Part shown: positions 38,819-47,577 of the stretch, piece by piece | How positions within the stretch are numbered: the first letter of the stretch is position 1 | How the letters are laid out: the number at the start of each line of letters is the position of its first letter | Assembly (NCBI GenBank): GCA_945897805.1 | Contig: CAMDFX010000001.1 | Coordinates: 248,001 to 312,000 of the forward strand | Direction of reading: 5' to 3' | DNA: 64,000 bases | Origin: Chryseobacterium gleum | GTDB lineage: Bacteria > Bacteroidota > Bacteroidia > Flavobacteriales_D > Crocinitomicaceae | Program-made: the position numbers and the translations under genes | The notes under the pieces: generated by a model | What the model was told of the DNA's origin: nothing | Databases searched by the model: none | The model's input: only the letters and a program-made list of their open reading frames with translations

Positions 38819-39151
38819 ATGAAAAATATTAAAAGATTAACGCTGGTTTCTTTGTTTGTTTCAGGTTTCTTTTTTGGATTGACTTCTTTCTCAAATCCTT
38901 CCAAAAACAATGAAATCGTTGCTAAAAAAGTAAACATTGAGTTTAAAATTATCAACGACAATGGAAATGATTTTAAATATTGTGCGAACGGCGGTCACAA
39001 TACAATCAGCAAAGGCACGACCAAAACAATGAGTTTTCCTGCGGGAACTGAAATCAAGTATGTTGATGGTTCAAACTGCGGACGCACATGGTTTAAAGTA
39101 ACAAGTGAAATGAACGGGAAAACGTTCAAAATTTCTCAAATGGCTAGCTAA
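38819..39151 (+). CDS. Small secreted protein of unknown function
   Basis: A 110-residue protein. I choose the ATG at 38819, since the longer frame begins with TTG inside the promoter. A signal peptide (KNIKRLTLVSLFVSGFFFGLTSFS) precedes a mature part of about 85 residues, rich in Lys, Asn and Gly, with only two cysteines (FKYCANGG and GSNCGR) that could form one disulfide. Beta-strand-like segments alternate with turns. I do not recognise the family. It has its own consensus promoter and a terminator, so it is a monocistronic gene of probably good expression. Confidence 0.6.
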   Translation: MKNIKRLTLVSLFVSGFFFGLTSFSNPSKNNEIVAKKVNIEFKIINDNGNDFKYCANGGHNTISKGTTKTMSFPAGTEIKYVDGSNCGRTWFKVTSEMNGKTFKISQMAS

Positions 39152-39176
39152 TTCTGATTTCTAGCAATTAAATTTT

Positions 39177-39208
39177 AAACCTGCTGATGTTTTTTAGCGG
39201 GTTTTTTT
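39177..39208 (+). terminator. Intrinsic terminator after the small secreted protein gene
   Basis: AAACCTGCT pairs with AGCGGGTTT (one G-U pair), followed by a run of seven T. Confidence 0.85.
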
Positions 39209-39261
39209 GTGCTCAAAATCCCCGTTTAATTGAAATTTAAAACGCATCAAACAGAAATACT

Positions 39262-39269
39262 TATCTTTG
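39262..39269 (+). promoter_or_regulatory. -7 box of the rlmB promoter, implying a leaderless transcript
   Basis: TATCTTTG matches TAnnTTTG exactly and lies only 4 bp before the ATG at 39274. No TTG is found at the usual distance upstream, so the -33 element is weak or absent. Confidence 0.5.
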
Positions 39270-39273
39270 TGGT

Positions 39274-40074
39274 ATGGAATACAAAAAGAATCCCAGTTTT
39301 GGAAGAAAAGATTTCAAGCCCAATCCTCGCGAAAAAGAAAATAGCGATATCATTTTTGGCGTACGTGCAGTCATTGAAGCCATTCGTGCCGGAAGGGAAA
39401 TCAATAAATTGATGATTCAAAAAGGAATGTCGAAAGAATTGTTTTTTGAATTGAAAGCAGAAACAGCAGATAAAAATTACTTTATCCAGTTTGTTCCTGT
39501 TGAGCGTTTAGATAAAATTACCGATCAAAATCACCAAGGTGTTATCGCCTACATTGCACCTTTGGCTTACCATAATTTGAATGAAATGGTTGATAAAGCC
39601 ATTGAAAATGGTGAAAAACCATGTTTCTTGTTTTTAGATCGTTTGACGGATGTTAGAAATTTTGGAGGAATTGCCCGAACTGCAGAATGCCAGGGTGTTA
39701 CTGCAATTGTTATTCCTTCTCGTGGTTCTGTGCAAGTTACTGCCGATGCTATCAAAACATCTGCTGGTGCTTTGAATCGAATTCCTGTTTGCAAAACGGA
39801 TAATTTGAAAGAAAGTTTGTTCTATTTGCAACAAAGTGGAATCCGAATTGTGGCATGTACTGAGAAAACTGCGGTTCCCCTATATGAAGTGAATTTGCGC
39901 GGTGGTGTGGCGATCGTGATGGGGTCTGAAGAAGATGGAATCACCAACGATATTTTGAATATGTGCGACATCAAAGCAAAAATACCAATGAAGGGAACGA
40001 TTTCTTCATTAAATGTAGGTGTTGCGACCGGGATGGTTTTATACGAGCGTACAAGACAAGAATTGTATGGCTAA
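39274..40074 (+). CDS. rlmB: 23S rRNA 2'-O-ribose methyltransferase (TrmH/SpoU family, RlmB-like)
   Basis: A 266-residue SPOUT methyltransferase. The N-terminal L30e-like substrate domain includes DIIFGVRAVIEAIRAGREINKLMIQKG. The catalytic knot has motif 1 LTDVRNFGGIARTAECQG, with the catalytic Arg in RNFG/IAR, motif 2 VMGSEEDGIT and motif 3 IPMKGTISSLNVGVATGMVLYE. RlmB of Escherichia coli modifies G2251 of 23S rRNA; equivalence here is inferred. The stop overlaps the start of the next gene (ATGGCTAA), so the two are co-translated. Confidence 0.9.
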   Translation: MEYKKNPSFGRKDFKPNPREKENSDIIFGVRAVIEAIRAGREINKLMIQKGMSKELFFELKAETADKNYFIQFVPVERLDKITDQNHQGVIAYIAPLAYHNLNEMVDKAIENGEKPCFLFLDRLTDVRNFGGIARTAECQGVTAIVIPSRGSVQVTADAIKTSAGALNRIPVCKTDNLKESLFYLQQSGIRIVACTEKTAVPLYEVNLRGGVAIVMGSEEDGITNDILNMCDIKAKIPMKGTISSLNVGVATGMVLYERTRQELYG

Positions 40075-41920
40075 AAACGAAAATCAATCTTTCTGGAAAC
40101 AACACGGAATGTTCATTTCGTTGTTGGTCATTGGACTGATTTTCAGGTTTTCTTTCATGTATCATCAAGGTTTGTCGAACGATGAACTGAGCGGTTGGGT
40201 GAGAACTAAATTTTCTGATTGGTCCTCATTTTGGCATTTTGGAGTAAAAGCAGGCGATATGCATCCTGTTTTTTATCAAGCTTTTTTGTGGATTTGGGTT
40301 CGTATTTTTGGCGACTCTGAATGGGCCTTGCGCTCTACAAGTATTTTCTTTTATTTACTTAATTCTTGGATGATTTACCAAATTTGCAGAAGATTTTTTT
40401 CTAAGCAAATTGGTTTGACCGTTGTTGCTTTGTATGTTGGTTTGACTTTCACGATTATCCACACCGTTTTTGCAAGACCGTATAATTCAGGAACCTTTTT
40501 CTTACTACTCGCTGTCTGGTCAATTTTTGAAATCAATCGCCGAAAAAAGAGTTTTTCTTATTGGTTTGTTGGGTTGAGTATCGGATTTTTGGGTGCGATG
40601 CTGTCTCATTATTATGCTTTTATTTCGGCTACAGTCATTGGTTTATGCGCAATGTTCTACGTTTCAAAACCAAATATCAAAGTAATTTTGATTTGCGGAA
40701 TTATCAGTATCGTGGGGTTTTTACCCCATTGGCCTATCACTGCATTTCAGCTAAACCAAGGCGGATTGGGTTGGCTTTCACCACCAAAATGGAATTGGTT
40801 GTTCGATTTTGGCTATCAATTTTTTAATTTTTCTTGGGTTTTATTTGGATTTTTCGTTGCAATAATCCTTTATTCTTGCGGCAAAGCAGAACATTTTAAA
40901 AGCAAGGAAGAAAGATTTGTACTCCGCGTTTTTCTGCTGACGTATTTACTTGGACATTTTATTTCATTGTTTTATACGCCTGTTTTACGCGAATTAGTGA
41001 TGTTGTATACTCTGCCATTTCTATTCATTTATTTGTTTCGCGGTTTTTATTTTTCCGCCGGAAAAGCCTTCAATCTAACACTTTTGATTTTTCCGATTCT
41101 GATTGGTTTGCAAAGTATTTTCATCACAAAATTGTGGGAACCGAAAAATTTTGGCGTTTTCCGGGAAATTGGTCAATCTGTGAATCTGGCAGATCAAAAA
41201 TTGGGAAGAGAGAACATCGATTTTGCTTCGAATTTCAACAGTATGACTTACTTGAACTATTATTGCAATATTCCGATAAAAGAATCGATTATCGATTGGT
41301 CAAATCCTGAAGTGGTTTATCAATTGGCGGACCGAGCTAAAAAGTCTTCGAAAAATTATTTTGTGTACAATTGGAGCAATAATTTCCATTTGCCGATGTA
41401 TTATGAAGTTTTGCGCAATCATTTTCCAAATGTTTATGAGCATCAGGTTTTCTTCAATAGCGCGACAACGATTTTAAGTAAAAAAGAAACAGCTTCAAAT
41501 TCGATGAAAAAGCAAAAGTTGAAAGCGAAATTTGAAAATACTTTTCAGTCACTTATTGTTTCAAATGAGGAATTTATCGGAGCGATTAAAATTCCTATGA
41601 AAATTTTAAAAGATTGTGCAAATACCGAATATTTTACCGTCGAGGCAAAAGGAAAATTTTCAAGCGGAAGTCCACTTATTTTGGTTGCGACTTTAGAACG
41701 AGATGGAAAAATATTACTTGCAGGTGAAAATGCAGTTTTGTATGCTGCTTATGACCAAGTAAAGTTAATGGATTCTGCCATAACAGTTAAATTCTTTAAT
41801 GCTTTTGCTTTGCCAGAAAATTATTCGGAAACAGACGTAATGCACATTTATTTTTGGAATCCAGAGAAGAAAAAGGTTGAAATCACAAGGCCTGGAGTCT
41901 TCCAAGTGATGATAGATTAA
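40067..41920 (+). CDS. Glycosyltransferase family 39-like membrane protein
   Basis: A 617-residue protein. The ATG at 40067 is chosen because the longer frame would overlap rlmB by 56 bp without need. About 11-12 transmembrane helices fill residues 10-390. The first extracytoplasmic loop has the acidic pair SNDELSGWV and AGDMHPVFYQAFLWIWVRIFGDSEWALR, the signature of PMT/ArnT-type (GT39) enzymes that use polyprenyl-phosphate sugars. The C-terminal 200 residues are soluble and probably periplasmic. I infer transfer of a sugar to a lipid, glycan or protein outside the inner membrane. It ends 1 bp from a convergent gene. Confidence 0.82.
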   Translation: MAKNENQSFWKQHGMFISLLVIGLIFRFSFMYHQGLSNDELSGWVRTKFSDWSSFWHFGVKAGDMHPVFYQAFLWIWVRIFGDSEWALRSTSIFFYLLNSWMIYQICRRFFSKQIGLTVVALYVGLTFTIIHTVFARPYNSGTFFLLLAVWSIFEINRRKKSFSYWFVGLSIGFLGAMLSHYYAFISATVIGLCAMFYVSKPNIKVILICGIISIVGFLPHWPITAFQLNQGGLGWLSPPKWNWLFDFGYQFFNFSWVLFGFFVAIILYSCGKAEHFKSKEERFVLRVFLLTYLLGHFISLFYTPVLRELVMLYTLPFLFIYLFRGFYFSAGKAFNLTLLIFPILIGLQSIFITKLWEPKNFGVFREIGQSVNLADQKLGRENIDFASNFNSMTYLNYYCNIPIKESIIDWSNPEVVYQLADRAKKSSKNYFVYNWSNNFHLPMYYEVLRNHFPNVYEHQVFFNSATTILSKKETASNSMKKQKLKAKFENTFQSLIVSNEEFIGAIKIPMKILKDCANTEYFTVEAKGKFSSGSPLILVATLERDGKILLAGENAVLYAAYDQVKLMDSAITVKFFNAFALPENYSETDVMHIYFWNPEKKKVEITRPGVFQVMID

Positions 41921-41921
41921 T

Positions 41922-42632
41922 CTACTTTCCAATCATCGTCAGCAACAAAGGCAATTCATTCAAATTTTGAATTTTTGGCTCACCGTTGGTTTTGGAATAT
42001 TGATTTTCCGGATCAAATAGTATCGCCTGCATGCCAACTTGTATTGCACCAAAAATGTCTACTTCTCGGTCGTCGCCAATCATGAAACTTTCGGTTGCGG
42101 TTGTTTTTGCTTTTTGCATCGCATAATGGAAAACGCGCGGATCTGGTTTGTTGAATCCTACTGCCTCGGAACAAACAATCACGTCAAAAAACGGGGCCAA
42201 GTTGGAATGTTCCAATTTAATGTATTGCACTTCTTCAAATCCATTGGTGATGATGTGCATGTTATATTTCATTCGCTTTAATTCTTCCAAAGTTTCCAAA
42301 GTTTCTGGAAATAAATTGGTTTGCTTGGGCGAAATTTCAATGTAACCATTACTCAATGTTGCTGCGAGTTCTGAATCGTGAATTTCATGGTATCGCAAAG
42401 TTTCGATAAATCGAGCATCGCGCAATTCCTCTTTTTTGATTTTTCCTTTGCCATACAATTTCCAAAGTTCCGCATTGATGCGTCTATATGTGTGATGAAA
42501 ATGATTGAAATGTTCAATTTTATCTTCTAATTTCAAATCCTTGAATAATATTTGAAGTGCTTTCTTTGAGTTTTTTTCAAAATCCCAAAGTGTTCGATCT
42601 AAATCAAAAAAAAGGTGTTTGTTGGCAGACAT
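41922..42632 (-). CDS. yjjG: HAD-family noncanonical pyrimidine nucleotidase (YjjG type)
   Basis: A 236-residue hydrolase of the HAD IA subfamily that dephosphorylates nucleoside monophosphates. Motif I is FFDLDRTLWDF with Asp10 (nucleophile) and Asp12. Motif II is IITNG, motif III is the Lys in NKPDPRVF, and motif IV is GDDREVDIFGA. The helical cap lies between motifs I and II (residues about 20-95). The order of motif spacing and LDRTLWDFEKNS fits YjjG. It is in a three-gene minus-strand set with upp and a small membrane protein, in keeping with pyrimidine metabolism. Confidence 0.82.
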   Translation of the reverse strand: MSANKHLFFDLDRTLWDFEKNSKKALQILFKDLKLEDKIEHFNHFHHTYRRINAELWKLYGKGKIKKEELRDARFIETLRYHEIHDSELAATLSNGYIEISPKQTNLFPETLETLEELKRMKYNMHIITNGFEEVQYIKLEHSNLAPFFDVIVCSEAVGFNKPDPRVFHYAMQKAKTTATESFMIGDDREVDIFGAIQVGMQAILFDPENQYSKTNGEPKIQNLNELPLLLTMIGK

Positions 42633-42637
42633 GAAAT

Positions 42638-43117
42638 TTAGAAAAGTGATTTTGCAAAATAAGCTAAACTAGTTGTTATTAACCCAGTTGTGCAAATACC
42701 GAGTAAAATCAAAGGAAAAGTTTTCTTTTCTTTGCCATAAAATTTAGCAGTCACAATCGAACCCAAAGGCACAGAAAGAAGAAATGGCGCAAACATCGAG
42801 ATGCCATAAATACCAAATCTGCGTTTTAGAATCACAATCAATTTATTGAACCGGGTAAATTTCCGTTTGTACTTCAATTCAATTCCACTTTCCAGTGCTT
42901 TTTTAATTTTTTCTTTTCTCAATTTGTGCGCGCGTTTCAAGAAAAATTCACTCGAGAAATAGAAAATAAATGCAGCTAAAAATGCACCTGCAACGCAAGA
43001 CAAATAGGTTTCAAAGAAGCTTAATTTCAAATTCGGACCCACAAAAGGAGCGAACATGAATTTGATCATCGAAAAACTGAAAAGTGAAAAATAGAGGTGC
43101 CACCGCATAATTAACAT
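42638..43117 (-). CDS. Small membrane protein of unknown function
   Basis: A 159-residue protein with four or so hydrophobic segments (residues about 5-25, 34-55, 100-120, 130-155). A strongly basic cytoplasmic loop (KRAHKLRKEKIKKALESG, then YKRKFTRFNKLIVILKRRFG) lies between the pairs. GIYGISMFAPFLLSVPLGSIVTAKFYGK is a likely conserved core. I do not recognise the family; a DedA-like or small-exporter relationship is possible but unproven. Its start overlaps the upp stop codon (ATGTTAA), and yjjG follows 5 bp later, so the three are one operon. Confidence 0.6.
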   Translation of the reverse strand: MLIMRWHLYFSLFSFSMIKFMFAPFVGPNLKLSFFETYLSCVAGAFLAAFIFYFSSEFFLKRAHKLRKEKIKKALESGIELKYKRKFTRFNKLIVILKRRFGIYGISMFAPFLLSVPLGSIVTAKFYGKEKKTFPLILLGICTTGLITTSLAYFAKSLF

Positions 43118-43794
43118 TTTACGCCAAAAGCCAAATCGCCAGCATCGCCCAGGCCAGGCACAATGTATGATTGAGCGGTTAATTCTGTATCAATTGCGCC
43201 CACATAAATATGAACGGTTTCTGGCAAATGTTTTCTGATGTAATCTAACGCTTCAGGCGCGGCAATGGCAGAAACAATATACACATGCGCGGGTTTTCCT
43301 TGTTTAAGCAAGGCTTTGTATACCATGACCATCGAACTTCCTGTGGCCAACATCGGATCTGAAATGACTAGTGTTTTGTTGTCAAGCAAAGGTGAAGCCA
43401 TGTATTCCACATGAATTTCGAAATCTTCTGCGGTGGAATGCTTTCTGTAAGCCGAAACAAAAGCACTTTCAGCCCTGTCGAAATAATTCAATAATCCTTG
43501 GTGCATAGGCAAGCCAGCTCTTAAAATGGTGGCCAAAACGGGTTGATATTTAAGTAAATGCGCATCCGCTTCGCCCAAAGGTGTGGTCACTTTTTTGGTG
43601 GTGAAATCCATAGTTTTGGAAATCTCATACGCCATGATTTCAGCCATTCGCTCCAAATTTCGTCTAAATCTCATCGGATCTTTTTGAATTTGAACATCTC
43701 TTAATTCTGCTAAAAACGTCCCAAAAATGGATTGCGTATTACTCAAATTGTGAATCATGACTTGCGGTTTGGGTAAAGGTAGTTTATTTTTCAA
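43111..43794 (-). CDS. upp: Uracil phosphoribosyltransferase
   Basis: A 227-residue enzyme converting uracil + PRPP to UMP. It shows the family pattern VTTPLGEADAHLLKYQPVLATILRAGLPMHQGLL, the PRPP loop LVISDPMLATGSSMVMVYKALL (residues about 148-170) and the C-terminal uracil-site segment IDTELTAQSYIVPGLGDAGDLAFG. It is slightly longer than typical (about 208-217) because of an N-terminal extension. It heads the upp / membrane protein / yjjG operon on the minus strand. A perfect 13-bp inverted repeat lies 34 bp upstream of the start. Confidence 0.94.
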   Translation of the reverse strand: MKNKLPLPKPQVMIHNLSNTQSIFGTFLAELRDVQIQKDPMRFRRNLERMAEIMAYEISKTMDFTTKKVTTPLGEADAHLLKYQPVLATILRAGLPMHQGLLNYFDRAESAFVSAYRKHSTAEDFEIHVEYMASPLLDNKTLVISDPMLATGSSMVMVYKALLKQGKPAHVYIVSAIAAPEALDYIRKHLPETVHIYVGAIDTELTAQSYIVPGLGDAGDLAFGVKC

Positions 43795-43827
43795 AAAAAT
43801 GGAAAGAGATTAGGATAATATTTTAAT

Positions 43828-43869
43828 AAACTCAGTTAGAAAAGATAGATTTATTCTCTAACTGAGTTT
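43828..43869. promoter_or_regulatory. Perfect inverted repeat in the upp / DUF2339 intergenic region
   Basis: AAACTCAGTTAGA at 43828-43840 and TCTAACTGAGTTT at 43857-43869: 13-bp perfect arms around a 16-base spacer. It could be an operator for upp (minus strand) or an RNA hairpin in its leader. The rest of the 291-bp gap contains a -7-like box (TATATTTG, 44037-44044) for the DUF2339 gene and nothing else recognisable. Confidence 0.5.
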
Positions 43870-44036
43870 AGCAGATTGTCGGAATAACATTTAAAATTTA
43901 TTTACTTTAAAGATATGCTGATTTGCAAAAGTTGCTTTAAGAACAACGAATTGTAAAATGATTTATTAACCTTTCAACTGTTTTTGACAGTCAGAAGGCC
44001 AGAGGCTCGCAAAATTTATTTTCCCAATAATATTTC

Positions 44037-44044
44037 TATATTTG
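44037..44044 (+). promoter_or_regulatory. -7 box of the DUF2339 gene promoter
   Basis: TATATTTG matches TAnnTTTG exactly, 41 bp before the start codon; only TTT is found at the -33 distance. Confidence 0.45.
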
Positions 44045-44085
44045 TTTGAAAGTGAAGATCAATTTCATTCAAAAAAAGCCTTAAA

Positions 44086-46458
44086 ATGGATGCTCAACAC
44101 CAATTAGAACAGTTGCAAACTAAATTGGAAAATTTAAAACAACGACAATCTTATTTTGAAAATGACATCAAGGCTTTGGAGTTGGAGATTGGAGCACTCG
44201 TTACATTGATTAAAACGCAAACCGCCAGTCAACCTGAGGTACAGGAAACTATTTCGGTGGTGAAAGATGAGGTGAAACCAATTGTTACGCTAGTAGAATC
44301 AAAACCAAATCCCTTGGTTGATAAGGTGGAAACGCTAAAACCACAAATCAAAGTTCAACCAATCAAAGCTGCTGCAAGCTCCTCTTTCAATTCAAGTTTT
44401 GAAAAATACATTGGACAGAATTTAATTCCTGTAATTGGAATTATCATCACGGTAATCGGTGTTGGAATTGGTGCAAAATATGCGATTGACCATCAATTAA
44501 TTAGCCCGTTGATAAGAATTATTTTGGGCTACGTGATGGCTTCCGGATTGCTGTTTTTTGCCTGGAAATTGAAAGCGAAATACAAACAATTTAGCGCGAT
44601 TTTATTGAGCGGTTCGTTAGCGATATTTTACTTTATCACCTTTTTTGCCTACAGTTTTTATCAGCTGTTTCCTGTTCAAATGGCATTTGTAGCGATGTTG
44701 GCCATTACCGCCGCCACGGTTTATGCTTCCATTAAATACAATTTAATCATCATCTCACACATTGGATTAGTGGGAGCTTACGCAGTGCCTTTTCTGCTCA
44801 GCGACGGCTCAGGTAGAGTAGGGATTTTCTTTTCATATATTTCTATTATCAATATCGGAATTTTAGCAGTTTCATTTTTTAGAAATTGGAAATCATTGTA
44901 TTACGTGTCTTTTGGTTTGACTTGGTTAATCTTCCTTTTGTGGTTTGCAACTGGTTACAGTGATGCCAAACATTTCAAATTGGCGATGATTTTCGTGACG
45001 GTTTTCTTCCTGATTTTCCATGCGACGAACTTAGTTTACAAGCTCGTTAAGAAAGAAATATTTGATGAATTAAACGTAATGATGGTGCTGCTTAATTCGT
45101 TTTTGTTTTACGGTTTAGGAACTGCGATTTTGATTCGACATGAATCATTAAATGATTACAAAGCTTGGTTTACCTTGCTCAATGGAGTAATTCATCTCGC
45201 GGTTGCCGCTTTACTTTATTTCTTGAAAAGTGAAGATAAAAAATTCCACACTTTATCAGTTGGATTGGCGATATCGTATTTTACTCTGTGCGTGCCAATC
45301 GAGTTAGACGGCCGTTGGATTACCTTCTTATGGATTTTCGAAGCGGCTTTACTATTCTGGATTGGAAGAACTAAAGCGAGTCGCATTTATGAATTTTTCG
45401 CCTATCCGCTGATGTTGTTAGGCTTTGCCAGTTTGATCATCAATTGGGTTGATGTGTATGCTGTAAATTATCAAAATGTAAAAGATCTTAATCTTTTCTT
45501 TAATATAAACTTTTTGATTTCACTTATTTACGGAATAGTATTGCTTTTTATTCACAAAGTGTCGAAAATATCCAAGTTTCAATCTCCTTTTGCGAACAAT
45601 GCAGGCATGTTGTATTTGACCCAAAATTTGATTTTCACTCTGTTGTTGATTGTTCTATATTTGGGTATTCACTTAGAATTGAATCATTTTTGGGTATTGA
45701 AATATCAGCAGTCAATCCAATCTGCTTTGTCAATAGAAGATTATTTCGATTCTTTCGTTGAACGCGGAGATAGTGTATTGAAATCGATGAAAACCGTTTC
45801 AAGTATCTTTTACGGGCTCATTTTTATTTCTGTACTTGGTTATTTCAAAAGAAAATCAAACAATTCTGAAGAGTTCAATATGATCTTCTTTATGGGCTTC
45901 ATTTTCGCATTGTTTTTCTTCCTTACTTTGGGATTGTATGCATTGAATTCCATGCATTTGAAATACATTTATGCTGACAAAAGTAATGTTTTCTACAGAG
46001 GTTTTGGTTTGGTTGGCATCAGATATGTTGGTTTTGCAATTGCTGCATTCAGTATGTTTATTATCCACCAATTTCTGAAAAATCAGATGAAATGGAATTC
46101 GATGAAAATCATTACTGAATATATTCTGCATACTGTTATTGTGTGGGTTGTCAGCGCTGAAATCGTGAATTGGATGCATACTTTTGGTTCGAATCAAGCC
46201 TACAAATTGGCATTGAGTATTTTTGCAGGATTTTATTCACTATTTTTGATTGCACTCGGAATTTGGAAAAACAAGATCTACCTCCGCATCGGCGCATTCG
46301 CTTTGTTTGGAATCACGTTAATCAAATTATTCTTCTATGACATCGCGCAACTCAATACGATTTTCAAAACAGTGATTTTTATTTCTTTAGGATTGTTGTT
46401 ATTGGTAATTTCGTTTTTATACAATAAGTACAAATATAGATTGTTTGGGGAGGATTGA
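44086..46458 (+). CDS. Large polytopic membrane protein of the DUF2339 family
   Basis: A 790-residue protein. Residues 1-45 form a coiled coil (LEQLQTKLENLKQRQSYFENDIKALELEI), followed by a flexible Pro/Lys/Val linker to about 110. Then come about 20 or more transmembrane helices that start with KYIGQNLIPVIGIIITVIGVGIGAKYAIDH, the DUF2339 entry signature. The family has no known biochemical function. The glycine-rich first helix and the long array of short helices are constant family features. It appears monocistronic, with a candidate promoter upstream. Confidence 0.8.
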   Translation: MDAQHQLEQLQTKLENLKQRQSYFENDIKALELEIGALVTLIKTQTASQPEVQETISVVKDEVKPIVTLVESKPNPLVDKVETLKPQIKVQPIKAAASSSFNSSFEKYIGQNLIPVIGIIITVIGVGIGAKYAIDHQLISPLIRIILGYVMASGLLFFAWKLKAKYKQFSAILLSGSLAIFYFITFFAYSFYQLFPVQMAFVAMLAITAATVYASIKYNLIIISHIGLVGAYAVPFLLSDGSGRVGIFFSYISIINIGILAVSFFRNWKSLYYVSFGLTWLIFLLWFATGYSDAKHFKLAMIFVTVFFLIFHATNLVYKLVKKEIFDELNVMMVLLNSFLFYGLGTAILIRHESLNDYKAWFTLLNGVIHLAVAALLYFLKSEDKKFHTLSVGLAISYFTLCVPIELDGRWITFLWIFEAALLFWIGRTKASRIYEFFAYPLMLLGFASLIINWVDVYAVNYQNVKDLNLFFNINFLISLIYGIVLLFIHKVSKISKFQSPFANNAGMLYLTQNLIFTLLLIVLYLGIHLELNHFWVLKYQQSIQSALSIEDYFDSFVERGDSVLKSMKTVSSIFYGLIFISVLGYFKRKSNNSEEFNMIFFMGFIFALFFFLTLGLYALNSMHLKYIYADKSNVFYRGFGLVGIRYVGFAIAAFSMFIIHQFLKNQMKWNSMKIITEYILHTVIVWVVSAEIVNWMHTFGSNQAYKLALSIFAGFYSLFLIALGIWKNKIYLRIGAFALFGITLIKLFFYDIAQLNTIFKTVIFISLGLLLLVISFLYNKYKYRLFGED

Positions 46459-46592
46459 TATTCAATTATTTCATTTCAAAACTAGATTTTAAGATCTTTT
46501 AATTCGCTTTTCAATTAGAATTGCTAAAGCCTAATTTATCTGAATTTTAAATAAAGTTGAACCGAAAGCATTCTCGTTGTGAACTCTTTGCT

Positions 46593-46600
46593 TATTTTTG
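46593..46600 (+). promoter_or_regulatory. -7 box upstream of the phosphatase-like gene
   Basis: TATTTTTG matches TAnnTTTG and lies 16 bp before the start at 46617; the -33 element is imperfect (TTC at the 19-base distance). Confidence 0.45.
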
Positions 46601-46616
46601 TATAAATACCAACTGC

Positions 46617-47567
46617 ATGATTCAAAGAATTTTTATTTTCTTTTCGCTTTTCATTTTTGTCTTTGCTTCGACAGGTTTTCAGCCTTTGGATCGCATGCCT
46701 GAGAAAAAGTTGAAAACAAAATATGTGGTTGTGTTGGTTATCGATGGACCTCGTTTTTCTGAAACTTTTGGCGATTCAAGTTGTCAATATATTCCCAAAT
46801 TGGGACGGATTTTGAAAAATGAAGGAAGTTTTTATTCCGATTTTCAGAACAATGGTCCAACTTATACGATTTCTGGTCACACAGCAATGACGACGGGAGT
46901 TTACCAGCAAATCAGTAACGCTGGAAAACGTTTACCTAAAAGTCCTTCGATGTTTCAATATTTTTTGAAATCACAGAAAGTAGATAAATCAGAAGCGTGG
47001 ATCATTGCAAGCAAAGGTAAATTGGAAGTTTTAGCCAATACAAAAAGCAAAAAGTGGTGGAGTTTATACATGCCTTCCACTTATTGCGGTGCCAAAGGAA
47101 ATGGTGCTGATTATGTTTCTGACGCGCAAACTTTCGAGAAAGCAAAAGCTGTTTTTGCGCAAAATACGCCCACTTTGACCTTGATTAATTTATTGTCTGT
47201 GGATGCTATTGCGCATCAAAATGATTGGAACGGCTACCTGGAAGCGTTGCAAAAATGTGATGATTATGCATTTCAAATTTGGAACGAAATTCAATCAAAT
47301 CCGGAAATGAAAAACCAAACAACTTTGTTTATTACCAATGATCACGGGCGACATTTGGATGGTCACAAGGATGGTTTTAAATCTCATGGAGATAAATGTG
47401 AAGGTTGCAAGCACATTAGTTTATTGGTTTTAGGTCCAGATGTTAAAAAAAATAGAATTATCGAACAAGCTGGTGAATTGATTGATATTAGCAAAACAAT
47501 TTCAGTTTTGTTGAATTTTGATATGCCCACTGCTAAAGGACGATATTTAGAAGAATTATTTTTGTAA
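46617..47567 (+). CDS. Secreted alkaline phosphatase / phosphodiesterase-superfamily protein
   Basis: A 316-residue exported metalloenzyme. The ATG at 46617 gives a clean signal peptide (MIQRIFIFFSLFIFVFAST); the longer frame begins with TTG upstream of the promoter box. Metal-site motifs of the type I phosphodiesterase/phosphatase fold are seen: VLVIDGPRFSETF (first Asp), SGHTAMTTG (catalytic Thr), SVDAIAHQND, TNDHGRHLDGH and SHGDKC. It probably cleaves phosphate esters in the periplasm or outside. The next gene starts 10 bp after the stop. Confidence 0.78.
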   Translation: MIQRIFIFFSLFIFVFASTGFQPLDRMPEKKLKTKYVVVLVIDGPRFSETFGDSSCQYIPKLGRILKNEGSFYSDFQNNGPTYTISGHTAMTTGVYQQISNAGKRLPKSPSMFQYFLKSQKVDKSEAWIIASKGKLEVLANTKSKKWWSLYMPSTYCGAKGNGADYVSDAQTFEKAKAVFAQNTPTLTLINLLSVDAIAHQNDWNGYLEALQKCDDYAFQIWNEIQSNPEMKNQTTLFITNDHGRHLDGHKDGFKSHGDKCEGCKHISLLVLGPDVKKNRIIEQAGELIDISKTISVLLNFDMPTAKGRYLEELFL

Positions 47568-47577
47568 ATTGCAGGCT

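Noticed and set aside
40019-40066. Longer start of the GT39-like gene
   Set aside because: It would overlap rlmB by 56 bp; the ATG at 40067 overlaps the rlmB stop in the usual coupled way and gives a normal N-terminus.
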